13,573 bases of DNA from a bacterium (GTDB lineage: Bacteria; Bacillota_I; Bacilli_A; RFN20; CAG-826). Numbering within the stretch: position 1 is the stretch's first letter; each line of letters opens with the position of its first letter. The position numbers and the translations under genes were made by a program. The stretch covers positions 1 through 13,573 of the forward strand of contig SFUB01000031.1 of NCBI GenBank assembly GCA_004561785.1. Direction: 5' to 3'. The notes under the pieces were generated by a model. The model did not search any database. It was given only the letters and a program-made list of their open reading frames with translations, and had not been told where the DNA came from. Shown in pieces: positions 7,603-13,573 of the stretch.

Positions 7603-8049
7603 ATGAACAAGAAAAACAATGTTGCGATGATAAAAGAGCTGGGCTGCAAAATTCGCACTCTCTTCCGGGATAAATTCGATGGGCTGATGCCCGAAGGGGT
7701 GACTCGTGTGGAGGGTCGTTTCCTTGGCTATATCTACGAGCATCAGGAAGAGGGGGTCATCTCCACCGACCTCGTCAATGCCTTCCAGCTCAAGAAATCC
7801 ACCGTTTCGGAAACCCTCTCTTCTTTGGAGAGGAAGGGCTTCATCGTCTTCAAACGTTCCCAAGACGACGCAAGGAAGAAGATCATCTGCCTTGCCGAGA
7901 AGGGCATCAAGCATGAGCGTGCCGCCGCCCCGATCATCGCCGAATTCGACGCCATCCTCGAAAATGCATTGAGCGAAGAGGAAAAGGCTCAATTCGAGGT
8001 CATTTTCGAGAAGCTGTGCGCGGCCATTCAGGAGAAAATTGATGAATGA
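7603..8049 (+). CDS. MarR-family transcriptional regulator
   Basis: A 148-residue winged helix-turn-helix protein of MarR size and layout. An N-terminal helix (MNKKNNVAMIKELGCKIRTL) precedes the DNA-binding part. The recognition region is STDLVNAFQLKKSTVSETLSSLERKGFI (about residues 54-81), the standard position of the MarR helix-turn-helix. The wing carries KRSQDDARKKIICL, with the charged D-D-A-R-K-K pattern seen at the wing tip of the family. A C-terminal helical dimerisation region follows. It is the first gene of an operon with two ABC exporter genes, and its stop overlaps the next start in ATGA (8046-8049). From family knowledge it most likely represses its own operon and is released by a ligand, possibly an exported compound; the ligand cannot be read from the sequence. 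It ends in TGA. Confidence 0.92.
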   Translation: MNKKNNVAMIKELGCKIRTLFRDKFDGLMPEGVTRVEGRFLGYIYEHQEEGVISTDLVNAFQLKKSTVSETLSSLERKGFIVFKRSQDDARKKIICLAEKGIKHERAAAPIIAEFDAILENALSEEEKAQFEVIFEKLCAAIQEKIDE

Positions 8050-9902
8050 GTAAACATATACAGCAACCGAACCCTGACAATGAGCGCCTTTTGAAGGTGG
8101 TTGAGGCCAAGAACGAAGCGGAGATCAAAGCCAGCAAAAACCTGCATGTCTTCCGTTCGCTTTTGAAACATCTCCGCGGCTTCTGGCCCGAAGTCATTTG
8201 GACTTGGGCTTTCGTCATCCTCGAAGTCGTTTGCGAGGTCTTGATCCCCTTCTTCTCCGAATACCTCGTCAACGCGATCCACGTCGATCCCATCGACATG
8301 GGGACCGTTTGGATGTGGGCGGGGGCCATGATGGGCATGGCCGTCGCAAGCTGCTTCTTCGGCATCTTCGCCGGCTTCACGGCCGCGAAGGCTTCCGCCG
8401 GATTCGGCAGGAACCTCCGTCAGGCGATGTACTACCACATCCAGGATTATTCCTTCTCCAACATCGACAAATTTTCCACCCCCTCTTTGGTGACGCGCCT
8501 TACCACCGACGTCACCGACGTCCAGTTCTCCGTCCAGATGATCCTCCGCATGGTCGTCAGGGCCCCGTTGATGCTCGTCGTGGCCTTCACGATGGCCTGC
8601 ATCAAAAGCTGGTCCCTTTCGCTCATCATCTTGGCCATCATCCCCTTCTTGGGGGCGGTCTTGTTCGCCATCTCGGTCGTCGTCCACCCGACCTTCGTCC
8701 GTGTCTTCAACGCCTATGACGATCTAAACGCCTCGGTTCAGGAGAATCTGAATGGCATCCGCGTCGTCAAATCCTATGGGCGTGAGGATTTTGAGTCTGA
8801 GAAGTTCGGCGGCGTGTCCTACTTCATCTACAAGAACTTCATCCGCGCGGAGAAGCTTCTCGCCTTCAATAGCCCCGCGATGCAGATCTCCGTCTACGCG
8901 GCGATGCTGCTCGTGTCCTACTTCGGGGCTCAGGCGATCAAAGCCTCCGGCAACATGTCCCCGGGATTCACCGACGGGACCCTTACTTCCTTGCTTTCCT
9001 ACATCATGATGATCCTCAACTCCTTGATGATGGTCTCCATGGCCTTTGTCATGGTCATCATCGCCAAGAACTCCGCGGAGCGCATCACGGAGATCCTCAT
9101 CGAGAAGCCGGACATCGTTTCCCCGGATAACGCGATCAAGGAAGTGAAGGACGGGTCCGTCGATTTCTGCCACGTGTCCTTCCGTTATTCTTCCACCGCG
9201 GAGAAGAACACCCTGAGCGATATCGACCTCCATATCCCCAGCGGCTCCACCGTAGGCATCTTGGGCGTCACCGGCAGCGCCAAGTCCACTTTGATCTCCC
9301 TGATCGCCCGGCTTTATGACCCGAGCAAAGGCGAAGTCAAAGTCGGCGGAGTCAACGTCAAGGACTATGACCTCGTTTCCCTCCGCGATGCCGTCTCCGT
9401 CGTTTTGCAGAAGAACGTCCTCTTCTCCGGGACCATCAAATCCAATTTGCTTTGGGGCAACGAGAACGCGACCGACGCCCAGATCGAGAAAGCCGCCCAT
9501 CTAGCTTGCGCAGACGAGTTCATCGACTCGTTCCCGCAAAGGTACGACACCCCGATCGACGAAGGCGGGACCAACGTCTCCGGCGGTCAGAAGCAAAGGC
9601 TCTGCATCGCCCGCGCCTTGCTTAAGAGCCCGAAGATTCTCATCCTCGACGATTCGACCTCCGCGGTCGATACCCACACCGATTCCGTCATCCGCGAGAA
9701 TTTCCGCAAAGAGATCCCAGACGTGACGAAATTCATCATCGCCCAGCGCATCCTCTCCATCAAAGACTGCGACGTCATCCTCTTGATGAACGATGGCAAG
9801 ATCTTGGCGAAGGGGACCAACGACGAACTCATGCAGTCCTCGCCCGTCTATCGGGAAATCTATGAAACCCAAATGGGAGGAGGTGATTTCGATGAGCAAT
9901 GA
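8046..9902 (+). CDS. ABC exporter half-transporter A (degenerate-site subunit, YheI/LmrC/TM287-like)
   Basis: This 618-residue half-transporter fuses an N-terminal six-helix exporter domain (about residues 38-335) to an ATPase domain (from about 365). Walker A is GVTGSAKS (407-414) with Ala412 where Gly is usual, a variant I know from this subfamily. The signature is intact VSGGQ (511-515). Walker B is ILILDDSTSAVD, with Asp536 replacing the catalytic Glu. The switch residue is Gln567 (IAQRILS) instead of His. These changes mark the degenerate partner of a heterodimeric exporter, as in TM287/288, BmrCD or LmrCD. Its signature should serve the catalytic site of subunit B. The start overlaps the marR stop (ATGA), with AGGAG at 8030-8034 set at a long 11-base spacing, so translation is probably coupled. 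It overlaps the next gene by 11 bases. The substrate is unknown; drugs, lipids or peptides are possible. Confidence 0.95.
   Translation: MSKHIQQPNPDNERLLKVVEAKNEAEIKASKNLHVFRSLLKHLRGFWPEVIWTWAFVILEVVCEVLIPFFSEYLVNAIHVDPIDMGTVWMWAGAMMGMAVASCFFGIFAGFTAAKASAGFGRNLRQAMYYHIQDYSFSNIDKFSTPSLVTRLTTDVTDVQFSVQMILRMVVRAPLMLVVAFTMACIKSWSLSLIILAIIPFLGAVLFAISVVVHPTFVRVFNAYDDLNASVQENLNGIRVVKSYGREDFESEKFGGVSYFIYKNFIRAEKLLAFNSPAMQISVYAAMLLVSYFGAQAIKASGNMSPGFTDGTLTSLLSYIMMILNSLMMVSMAFVMVIIAKNSAERITEILIEKPDIVSPDNAIKEVKDGSVDFCHVSFRYSSTAEKNTLSDIDLHIPSGSTVGILGVTGSAKSTLISLIARLYDPSKGEVKVGGVNVKDYDLVSLRDAVSVVLQKNVLFSGTIKSNLLWGNENATDAQIEKAAHLACADEFIDSFPQRYDTPIDEGGTNVSGGQKQRLCIARALLKSPKILILDDSTSAVDTHTDSVIRENFRKEIPDVTKFIIAQRILSIKDCDVILLMNDGKILAKGTNDELMQSSPVYREIYETQMGGGDFDEQ
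9878..9887 (+). promoter_or_regulatory. Near-perfect Shine-Dalgarno of ABC subunit B
   Basis: AGGAGGTGAT matches the full anti-Shine-Dalgarno core over ten bases while also encoding the end of subunit A (part of its GGGDF C-terminus). With 8 bases from AGGAGG to ATG 9892, it decides that start against an in-frame upstream ATG at 9793 inside the preceding gene. Confidence 0.88.
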
Positions 9903-11862
9903 TTCCAAACGCCCACATCCCATGAAGCGCCTGTCCTTCAAACAGGAAGCCAAAATCCTGAAGCGCCTGATGGGGATGATGATCAAACAATATCCTTGGC
10001 AGCTGCCTTTGGCGGGGCTCGTCATCATCCTTTCTTCCCTAGCCGGCATCGTCGGAAACGTCTTCGTCGGCCAAGTTGTCATCGGCCATTACGTCCCGAC
10101 TCTCCTAGGCAAACCGAGTTCCTTGGAAGGCGTCTGGGCCGCGATCTTCGGCCCGCTTTCCTTTGAACAGGGGATCCTGGTCATGGCCGGGGTCTACATC
10201 GTCGGCATCCTCTCCGCCTATCTCTACCAGATCATGGTCTCCGTGATCGGACAGGGGTTCCAGAAGAGGTTCCGCGATTCCGTCTTCGCCCACATGGAGA
10301 CGCTTCCTTTGTCTTATTTTGATTCCCGCACCCACGGGGACATCATGTCGATCTACACCAATGACATTGACACCCTCCGCGAATTCACGAGCCGGGTCTT
10401 GCCCATGGTCGTCCAATCTTTGGTGACCATGATCATCGCCTTGGTGGCGATGCTTGCCTCTTCTTGGAAGCTCACTCTTGTCGTGCTCGCCTTCTTTGCA
10501 ATCATCCTGGCCGTCGTCATCTTCGTCACGCACCAATCCGCCCGCTTCTTCATCGCCCAGCAAAGGGCTTTGGGAGCCACTGACGGCTACATCGAGGAGA
10601 TGATCTCCGGCCAAAAGGTCATCAAGGTCTTCAACCACGAAGGCAAAGCCAAAGAAGGGTTCGATGAACTCAACGACGCCCTTTGCCTCTACACGACCAA
10701 GGCCAGCCAGTTCTCCAACATCCTCGGCCCCATTACCAATAACCTTGCCAACCTCCAATACGTCGTCTTGGCCTTGGTCGGGGCGGTCGGGATTTCCTTG
10801 GGGATCTCTCTTGGCAACGCCTCCGATTTCACCGTGGCTTCGCAAATCGGCATCATCGTTTCCTTCTTGACCCTCGGCAAGCAATTCACCATGCCGATCG
10901 CCCAGCTCGCCAACCAGATCAACATGATCAACATGGCCATGGCGGGCGGGGGGAGGATCTTCGCTTTGCTCGATGAGGAGAGCGAAGTCGACGACGGCTA
11001 CGTCACCTTGGTCAACGCGACCGAAGACGAGAATGGGAACCCCGTCGAAAGCGACAAACGCACCGGCAAATGGGCCTGGAAGCATCCTCATTCCGCCGAC
11101 GGAACGGTCAGCTACACTTGGCTCAAAGGCAAGATCAATATGGTCGACGTCGATTTCGCCTACGTCCCCGAGAAGCCGGTTTTGCACGGCATCACCCTTT
11201 ATGCCGAGCCGGGTCAGAAAGTCGCCTTCGTCGGTCCTACCGGGGCCGGCAAGACGACCATCACCAATTTGCTGAACCGCTTCTACGATATCGCCGACGG
11301 CAAAATCCGCTTCGATGACATCAACATCAACAAGATCAAAAAGAAGGATCTCCGCCGGGCCATGGGCATGGTATTGCAGGAGACCAACCTCTTCACCGGG
11401 ACCGTTCGCGAGAACATCGCCTACGGATGCCCAGATGCGACCGACGAGGAGATCGTCGCCGCGGCGAAGCTCGCCAATGCGGACAACTTCATCCGCATGC
11501 TGCCCCAGGGATATGACACTGTCCTCCATGGGGCCGGGGCGGGATTGTCCCAGGGCCAGAGGCAATTGCTCTCCATCGCCCGCGCCGCCTGCGCCAACCC
11601 CCCTGTCCTTGTCTTGGACGAAGCGACTTCTTCCATCGATTCCCGCACCGAGAAATTGGTGCAGCAGGGGATGGACGCCATCATGAAGGGCAGAACCGTC
11701 TTCGTCATCGCCCACCGCCTCTCCACGATCCGCAATTCCGACGTCATTATGGTCCTTGAGAAAGGGACCATCATCGAACGCGGAACCCATGATTCCTTGC
11801 TGGAGCAGAAGGGCAAATACTATCAGCTTTATACCGGCGGACAAGTAACCGCCGAGGAATAG
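9892..11862 (+). CDS. ABC exporter half-transporter B (catalytic-site subunit, YheH/LmrD/TM288-like)
   Basis: This 656-residue half-transporter has an exporter transmembrane domain (about residues 35-345) followed by an ATPase domain from about 412. Walker A is canonical GPTGAGKT (448-455). Walker B is LVLDEATSSID with catalytic Glu577, and the switch is His608 in IAHRLSTI. The signature is LSQGQ (552-556): the first Gly of LSGGQ is replaced by Gln. Paired with subunit A, this gives one full ATP site (Walker motifs of B with the signature of A) and one degenerate site (Walker motifs of A with LSQGQ). Between the membrane domain and the ATPase lies a long linker (about 361-411) with a TGKWAWKHPH segment, much longer than in simple exporters. 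The start is fixed by the strong ribosome site. It ends in TAG just before a strong terminator. The proteins should work as a heterodimer in the cytoplasmic membrane. Confidence 0.95.
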   Translation: MSNDSKRPHPMKRLSFKQEAKILKRLMGMMIKQYPWQLPLAGLVIILSSLAGIVGNVFVGQVVIGHYVPTLLGKPSSLEGVWAAIFGPLSFEQGILVMAGVYIVGILSAYLYQIMVSVIGQGFQKRFRDSVFAHMETLPLSYFDSRTHGDIMSIYTNDIDTLREFTSRVLPMVVQSLVTMIIALVAMLASSWKLTLVVLAFFAIILAVVIFVTHQSARFFIAQQRALGATDGYIEEMISGQKVIKVFNHEGKAKEGFDELNDALCLYTTKASQFSNILGPITNNLANLQYVVLALVGAVGISLGISLGNASDFTVASQIGIIVSFLTLGKQFTMPIAQLANQINMINMAMAGGGRIFALLDEESEVDDGYVTLVNATEDENGNPVESDKRTGKWAWKHPHSADGTVSYTWLKGKINMVDVDFAYVPEKPVLHGITLYAEPGQKVAFVGPTGAGKTTITNLLNRFYDIADGKIRFDDININKIKKKDLRRAMGMVLQETNLFTGTVRENIAYGCPDATDEEIVAAAKLANADNFIRMLPQGYDTVLHGAGAGLSQGQRQLLSIARAACANPPVLVLDEATSSIDSRTEKLVQQGMDAIMKGRTVFVIAHRLSTIRNSDVIMVLEKGTIIERGTHDSLLEQKGKYYQLYTGGQVTAEE

Positions 11863-11867
11863 AGCCT

Positions 11868-11897
11868 AAGGCCCGCGGAACAATCCACGGGCCTTTT
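11868..11897 (+). terminator. Rho-independent terminator of the marR-ABC operon
   Basis: A 12-bp stem with one C-A mismatch, AAGGCCCGCGGA (11868-11879) and TCCACGGGCCTT (11884-11895), closes on ACAA and runs into TTTT. It begins 5 bases after the ABC stop codon. The stem is very GC-rich and convincing. Confidence 0.9.
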
Positions 11898-12157
11898 GCG
11901 TTTGCCTTCTTTGGATTCGGCCTTTCGTTCCTTTTTCGGGTCTTCGGCATGTTCGAAACTCCATTCCTTGGCGTCCTCGGAAATCGGAATCCATCTCTCG
12001 TTTTTTCCTATAACTTCTGGGGGATCGCGATTGCCTTCCGCTCTCCTCGTTTGCCTCGCCGTCGGGGCTTATCCGGCGTTCCAGGGGGCGAAGAGAAGCT
12101 TGGCGGAGAATCTGAACCGCGTTTTCGAACTCCCCTTTTGTTTTCTCGCCGCGTTTC
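11898..12157. other. Gap upstream of glyA with no assigned gene
   Basis: About 260 bases, pyrimidine-rich on the + strand and without a credible gene. Open frames run through it (for example 11949-12173), but they lack a ribosome site and look unlike proteins. There is a long-range complementary pair, TGGATTC (11912-11918) and GAATCCA (11987-11993), and two similar TTCGAA-containing stretches near 11951 and 12125. I recognise no riboswitch or tRNA. Confidence 0.5.
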
Positions 12158-12163
12158 TATAAT
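12158..12163 (+). promoter_or_regulatory. Consensus -10 box of glyA, 6 bases before its ATG
   Basis: A perfect TATAAT ends 6 bases before ATG 12170. Transcription from it would begin at or next to the start codon. No good -35 is visible (TTTTGT at 12136 is weak) and there is no TG extension. No Shine-Dalgarno lies between this box and the ATG. Confidence 0.55.
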
Positions 12164-12169
12164 GTTCGC

Positions 12170-13417
12170 ATGATTTTAGACAAAGAAGTCCAAGCCTATT
12201 TCCGGAAAGAAGAAGAAAGGCAAAACGGGGGCATTGAGTTGATCGCCTCCGAAAACTATCCGTCGGTCGACGTTCGGGAGGCCTCCTCTTCGATTTTCAT
12301 GGCCAAATACGCGGAAGGGTATCCCTCCCATCGTTACTATGGCGGATGCGAGAACGTGGATGCGGTGGAGAACCTCGCGATGGAGAGAGCCCAGAAACTT
12401 TTCCGGGTCGCTTACGTCAATGTCCAGCCCCATTCCGGATCCCAGGCCAACTTCGCGGCATATCACGCTTTGATCAAGCCGGGGGACAAGGTCCTTTCCT
12501 TGACCCTCAATGACGGCGGGCATCTCACCCACGGGTCGCCTGTTTCCTTCTCCGCGTCCACCTATGACTTCGTCCATTATCCCTTGGGCGAAGACGGGAA
12601 GCTCGATTACGACATCATTGCCAAGAAGCTCGACGAAGAGAACCCGGATCTATTCCTTGCCGGCTATTCCGCCTATCCCTACGCGATCGACTTCAAGAGG
12701 ATGAGGGAGCTCATCGATGCCCACAACGCCGCCAAAGGAGCCCATTGCCTTTTCATGGTCGACATGGCCCACATCGCCGGGATCGTCGCCGCGGGCTTGT
12801 GCCAGAACCCCTGCGATTACGCCGACCTTGTGACGACCACTACCCACAAGACCCTCCGCGGTCCGAGGGGCGGCCTCATCATGACCAATCGCGAAGACCT
12901 CGTGAAACCTATCAAATCCGCTGTATTCCCTTATACCCAAGGTGGCCCTTTGGAGCACATCATCGCCTCCAAGGCGGTCAATTTCCTGGAGGATTTGCAG
13001 CCTTCTTTCAAAGAATACATGCAGAACGTCCTTGATAATACCAAAGCGGCCGCGGAGGAGCTTTCCCGCCTCGGCTGCGTCGTTTCGGGGACGGAGAACC
13101 ACCTTTTCCTGCTGAACGTCCTCGATTCATTCGGCCTTACGGGGCTTGAGGCCCAGACGAAACTGGAGTCTATCGGCATTACCACGAACAAGAACATGAT
13201 CCACGGGGATACCTTGAAACCCAGCCAGACCTCCGGCCTCCGCATTGGGTTCGCCGCCTCGACCACTCGGGGATGCACCAAAAAGCAGGTCATCGAAATC
13301 GCGGATCTTATTTACGAGGTTCTTCGCGGCAAAGAAGAAGACCTTAGTCGATACAAAGAGAAGGTCGCCGGCATCACATCTACCTGGAAAGACGTAATGG
13401 ATCTTCATCAACTCTAA
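12170..13417 (+). CDS. glyA: Serine hydroxymethyltransferase
   Basis: SHMT is a PLP enzyme that interconverts serine plus tetrahydrofolate with glycine plus 5,10-methylene-tetrahydrofolate, the main one-carbon entry. The protein is 415 residues, the standard bacterial length. The N-terminal block IELIASENYPS is followed by KYAEGYPSHRYYGGCENVD, both hallmark motifs. QPHSGSQANFAAY, VDMAHIAGIVAAG and the PLP-lysine region TTTTHKTLRGPRGG (Lys227) follow. The C-terminal part has TSGLRIGFAASTTRG. All expected catalytic motifs are intact. ATG 12170 gives the normal N-terminus and no later Met would do so. There is no Shine-Dalgarno upstream, and a consensus -10 box sits 6 bases before the ATG, so a leaderless mRNA is plausible. 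It is the last intact gene in the window and appears to be transcribed alone. Confidence 0.98.
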   Translation: MILDKEVQAYFRKEEERQNGGIELIASENYPSVDVREASSSIFMAKYAEGYPSHRYYGGCENVDAVENLAMERAQKLFRVAYVNVQPHSGSQANFAAYHALIKPGDKVLSLTLNDGGHLTHGSPVSFSASTYDFVHYPLGEDGKLDYDIIAKKLDEENPDLFLAGYSAYPYAIDFKRMRELIDAHNAAKGAHCLFMVDMAHIAGIVAAGLCQNPCDYADLVTTTTHKTLRGPRGGLIMTNREDLVKPIKSAVFPYTQGGPLEHIIASKAVNFLEDLQPSFKEYMQNVLDNTKAAAEELSRLGCVVSGTENHLFLLNVLDSFGLTGLEAQTKLESIGITTNKNMIHGDTLKPSQTSGLRIGFAASTTRGCTKKQVIEIADLIYEVLRGKEEDLSRYKEKVAGITSTWKDVMDLHQL

Positions 13418-13423
13418 GAAAAG

Positions 13424-13451
13424 CCGAGAACGTTCCTCAGTTTTTCTTTTT
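13424..13451 (+). terminator. Weak candidate terminator after glyA
   Basis: A short imperfect hairpin around GAG (13426-13428) and CTC (13436-13438), broken by mismatches, is followed by TTTTTCTTTTT (13441-13451). The T-run is good but the stem is weak. The T-run is also the complement of the lysine codons of the minus-strand stub, so its role as a terminator is uncertain. Confidence 0.3.
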
Positions 13452-13487
13452 CATCTCCTCCAGATACCTGTCGTGCCTGATTTCCAT
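13437..13487 (-). pseudogene. 16-codon stub resembling the start of an AAA/DUF4143 ATPase gene
   Basis: Read on the minus strand from ATG at 13487, this gives MEIRHDRYLEEMKKKN and then TGA. The first residues resemble, from memory, the N-terminus of the large AAA_14/DUF4143 ATPase family, which typically begins like MEIKRDxYLxxLIxRKxNG just before the P-loop. Here the frame stops before any P-loop, and no continuation appears in the neighbouring glyA end. AGAGGA lies 6 bases upstream of the ATG, so a working translation start seems preserved. The interpretation is a remnant left by deletion of the gene body. A functional micropeptide is the alternative. The match is short and could be chance. 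Confidence 0.4.
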
Positions 13488-13497
13488 AACCTATCCT

Positions 13498-13538
13498 CTA
13501 CTTTATAAATATGTGTATTCCACCAAATTATAAAGTAG
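13498..13538. repeat. Perfect 11-bp inverted repeat with 19-bp spacer
   Basis: CTACTTTATAA (13498-13508) and TTATAAAGTAG (13528-13538) are exact inverted copies, with centres 30 bp apart (about three helical turns). Each arm carries a TATAAA/TATAAT-like element. The repeat lies just upstream of the minus-strand stub, in an AT-rich block unlike the rest of the window. It may be a dimer- or tetramer-binding operator, a promoter pair, or the ends of a small invertible or mobile segment. Confidence 0.75.
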
Positions 13539-13573
13539 TTATAGCAAACGCCCTTGGTGATGAAATTAGGCAA

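Noticed and set aside
9264..9653. ABC subunit A as an inactive or decaying gene because of its altered Walker A, Walker B and switch residues
   Set aside because: The frame is intact, the signature is preserved, and the substitutions are those known for degenerate subunits of heterodimeric exporters, matched by LSQGQ in the partner.
9793..9891. N-terminal extension of ABC subunit B from an upstream ATG
   Set aside because: It would overlap subunit A by 110 bases and ignore the ten-base Shine-Dalgarno placed correctly for ATG 9892. The added residues look non-native.
10105..11844. 579-codon minus-strand open frame opposite ABC subunit B
   Set aside because: It is an Asp/Gly/His-rich shadow created by the codon bias of the real gene. 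The same applies to the minus-strand frames opposite ftsH (4218-5270 and 5283-6188).
11896..12162. 88-codon + strand frame in the same gap
   Set aside because: It starts inside the operon terminator, lacks a ribosome site, and its composition reflects the pyrimidine-rich DNA.
11949..12173. 74-codon + strand frame ending in an ATGA overlap with glyA
   Set aside because: It has no Shine-Dalgarno, is rich in Arg, Pro and Gly with no family likeness, and contains the glyA -10 box in its last codons. The ATGA overlap is suggestive of coupling but is not enough alone.
13560..13573. Possible + strand gene start (ATG AAA TTA GGC) at the window end
   Set aside because: Only four codons are visible and no ribosome site precedes it.
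1..13573. CRISPR array, tRNA or rRNA genes, insertion sequence transposase
   Set aside because: No regularly spaced repeats, no recognisable tRNA or rRNA, and no transposase motifs were seen on either strand.

Overview
The window is a contiguous chromosomal housekeeping segment of a bacterium, with every intact gene on the + strand. It most resembles a Bacillota genome, probably a Bacilli lineage near Erysipelotrichia or the mollicute relatives. The order mfd - rqcP (S4 protein) - tilS - ftsH - dus is a shortened version of the Bacillus mfd...yabO...tilS-hprT-ftsH...dus region. The TilS PP-loop is a divergent SFGxDS form. A MarR gene heads a YheI/YheH-like heterodimeric ABC exporter pair. TGA is used as a stop (rqcP, tilS, dus, marR, first ABC gene), so the mycoplasma code is not in use. 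Coding DNA is fairly GC-rich, with C/G-ending codons preferred. The placement is an inference from gene order and motifs, not a database result.

Layout: 1-2610 is the C-terminal part of Mfd, cut by the window start. 2634-2909 is an RqcP-like S4 RNA-binding protein, and tilS (2902-4161) overlaps it by 8 bases. A short promoter-like gap leads to ftsH (4284-6395), which ends in a clear hairpin terminator. A DusB-type tRNA dihydrouridine synthase follows (6455-7429). After a 173-base regulatory gap comes a tightly packed operon: marR (7603-8049), ABC half-transporter A (8046-9902, ATGA overlap) and ABC half-transporter B (9892-11862, 11-base overlap with a near-perfect Shine-Dalgarno). A strong terminator closes it. 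A gap of about 300 bases precedes glyA (12170-13417). The last 156 bases turn AT-rich and hold a minus-strand 16-codon stub that looks like the start of an AAA/DUF4143-type ATPase gene, with an 11-bp inverted repeat upstream of it.

Functionally, the first half is translation and quality control: transcription-coupled repair (Mfd), rescue of stalled 50S-nascent chain complexes (RqcP), tRNA-Ile2 lysidine (TilS), membrane proteolysis (FtsH) and dihydrouridine (Dus). The second half is a regulated exporter plus one-carbon metabolism (GlyA). The two ABC halves have complementary motif losses: A lacks the catalytic Glu and the switch His, and B has LSQGQ in place of LSGGQ. Together they should form one consensus and one degenerate ATP site.

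I found no clearly new multi-gene system. The features most worth a second look are the perfect -10 box only 6 bases before the glyA ATG (possible leaderless mRNA, with a weaker parallel at rqcP), the terminal ATPase stub with its inverted repeat, and the upstream regions of ftsH and marR.
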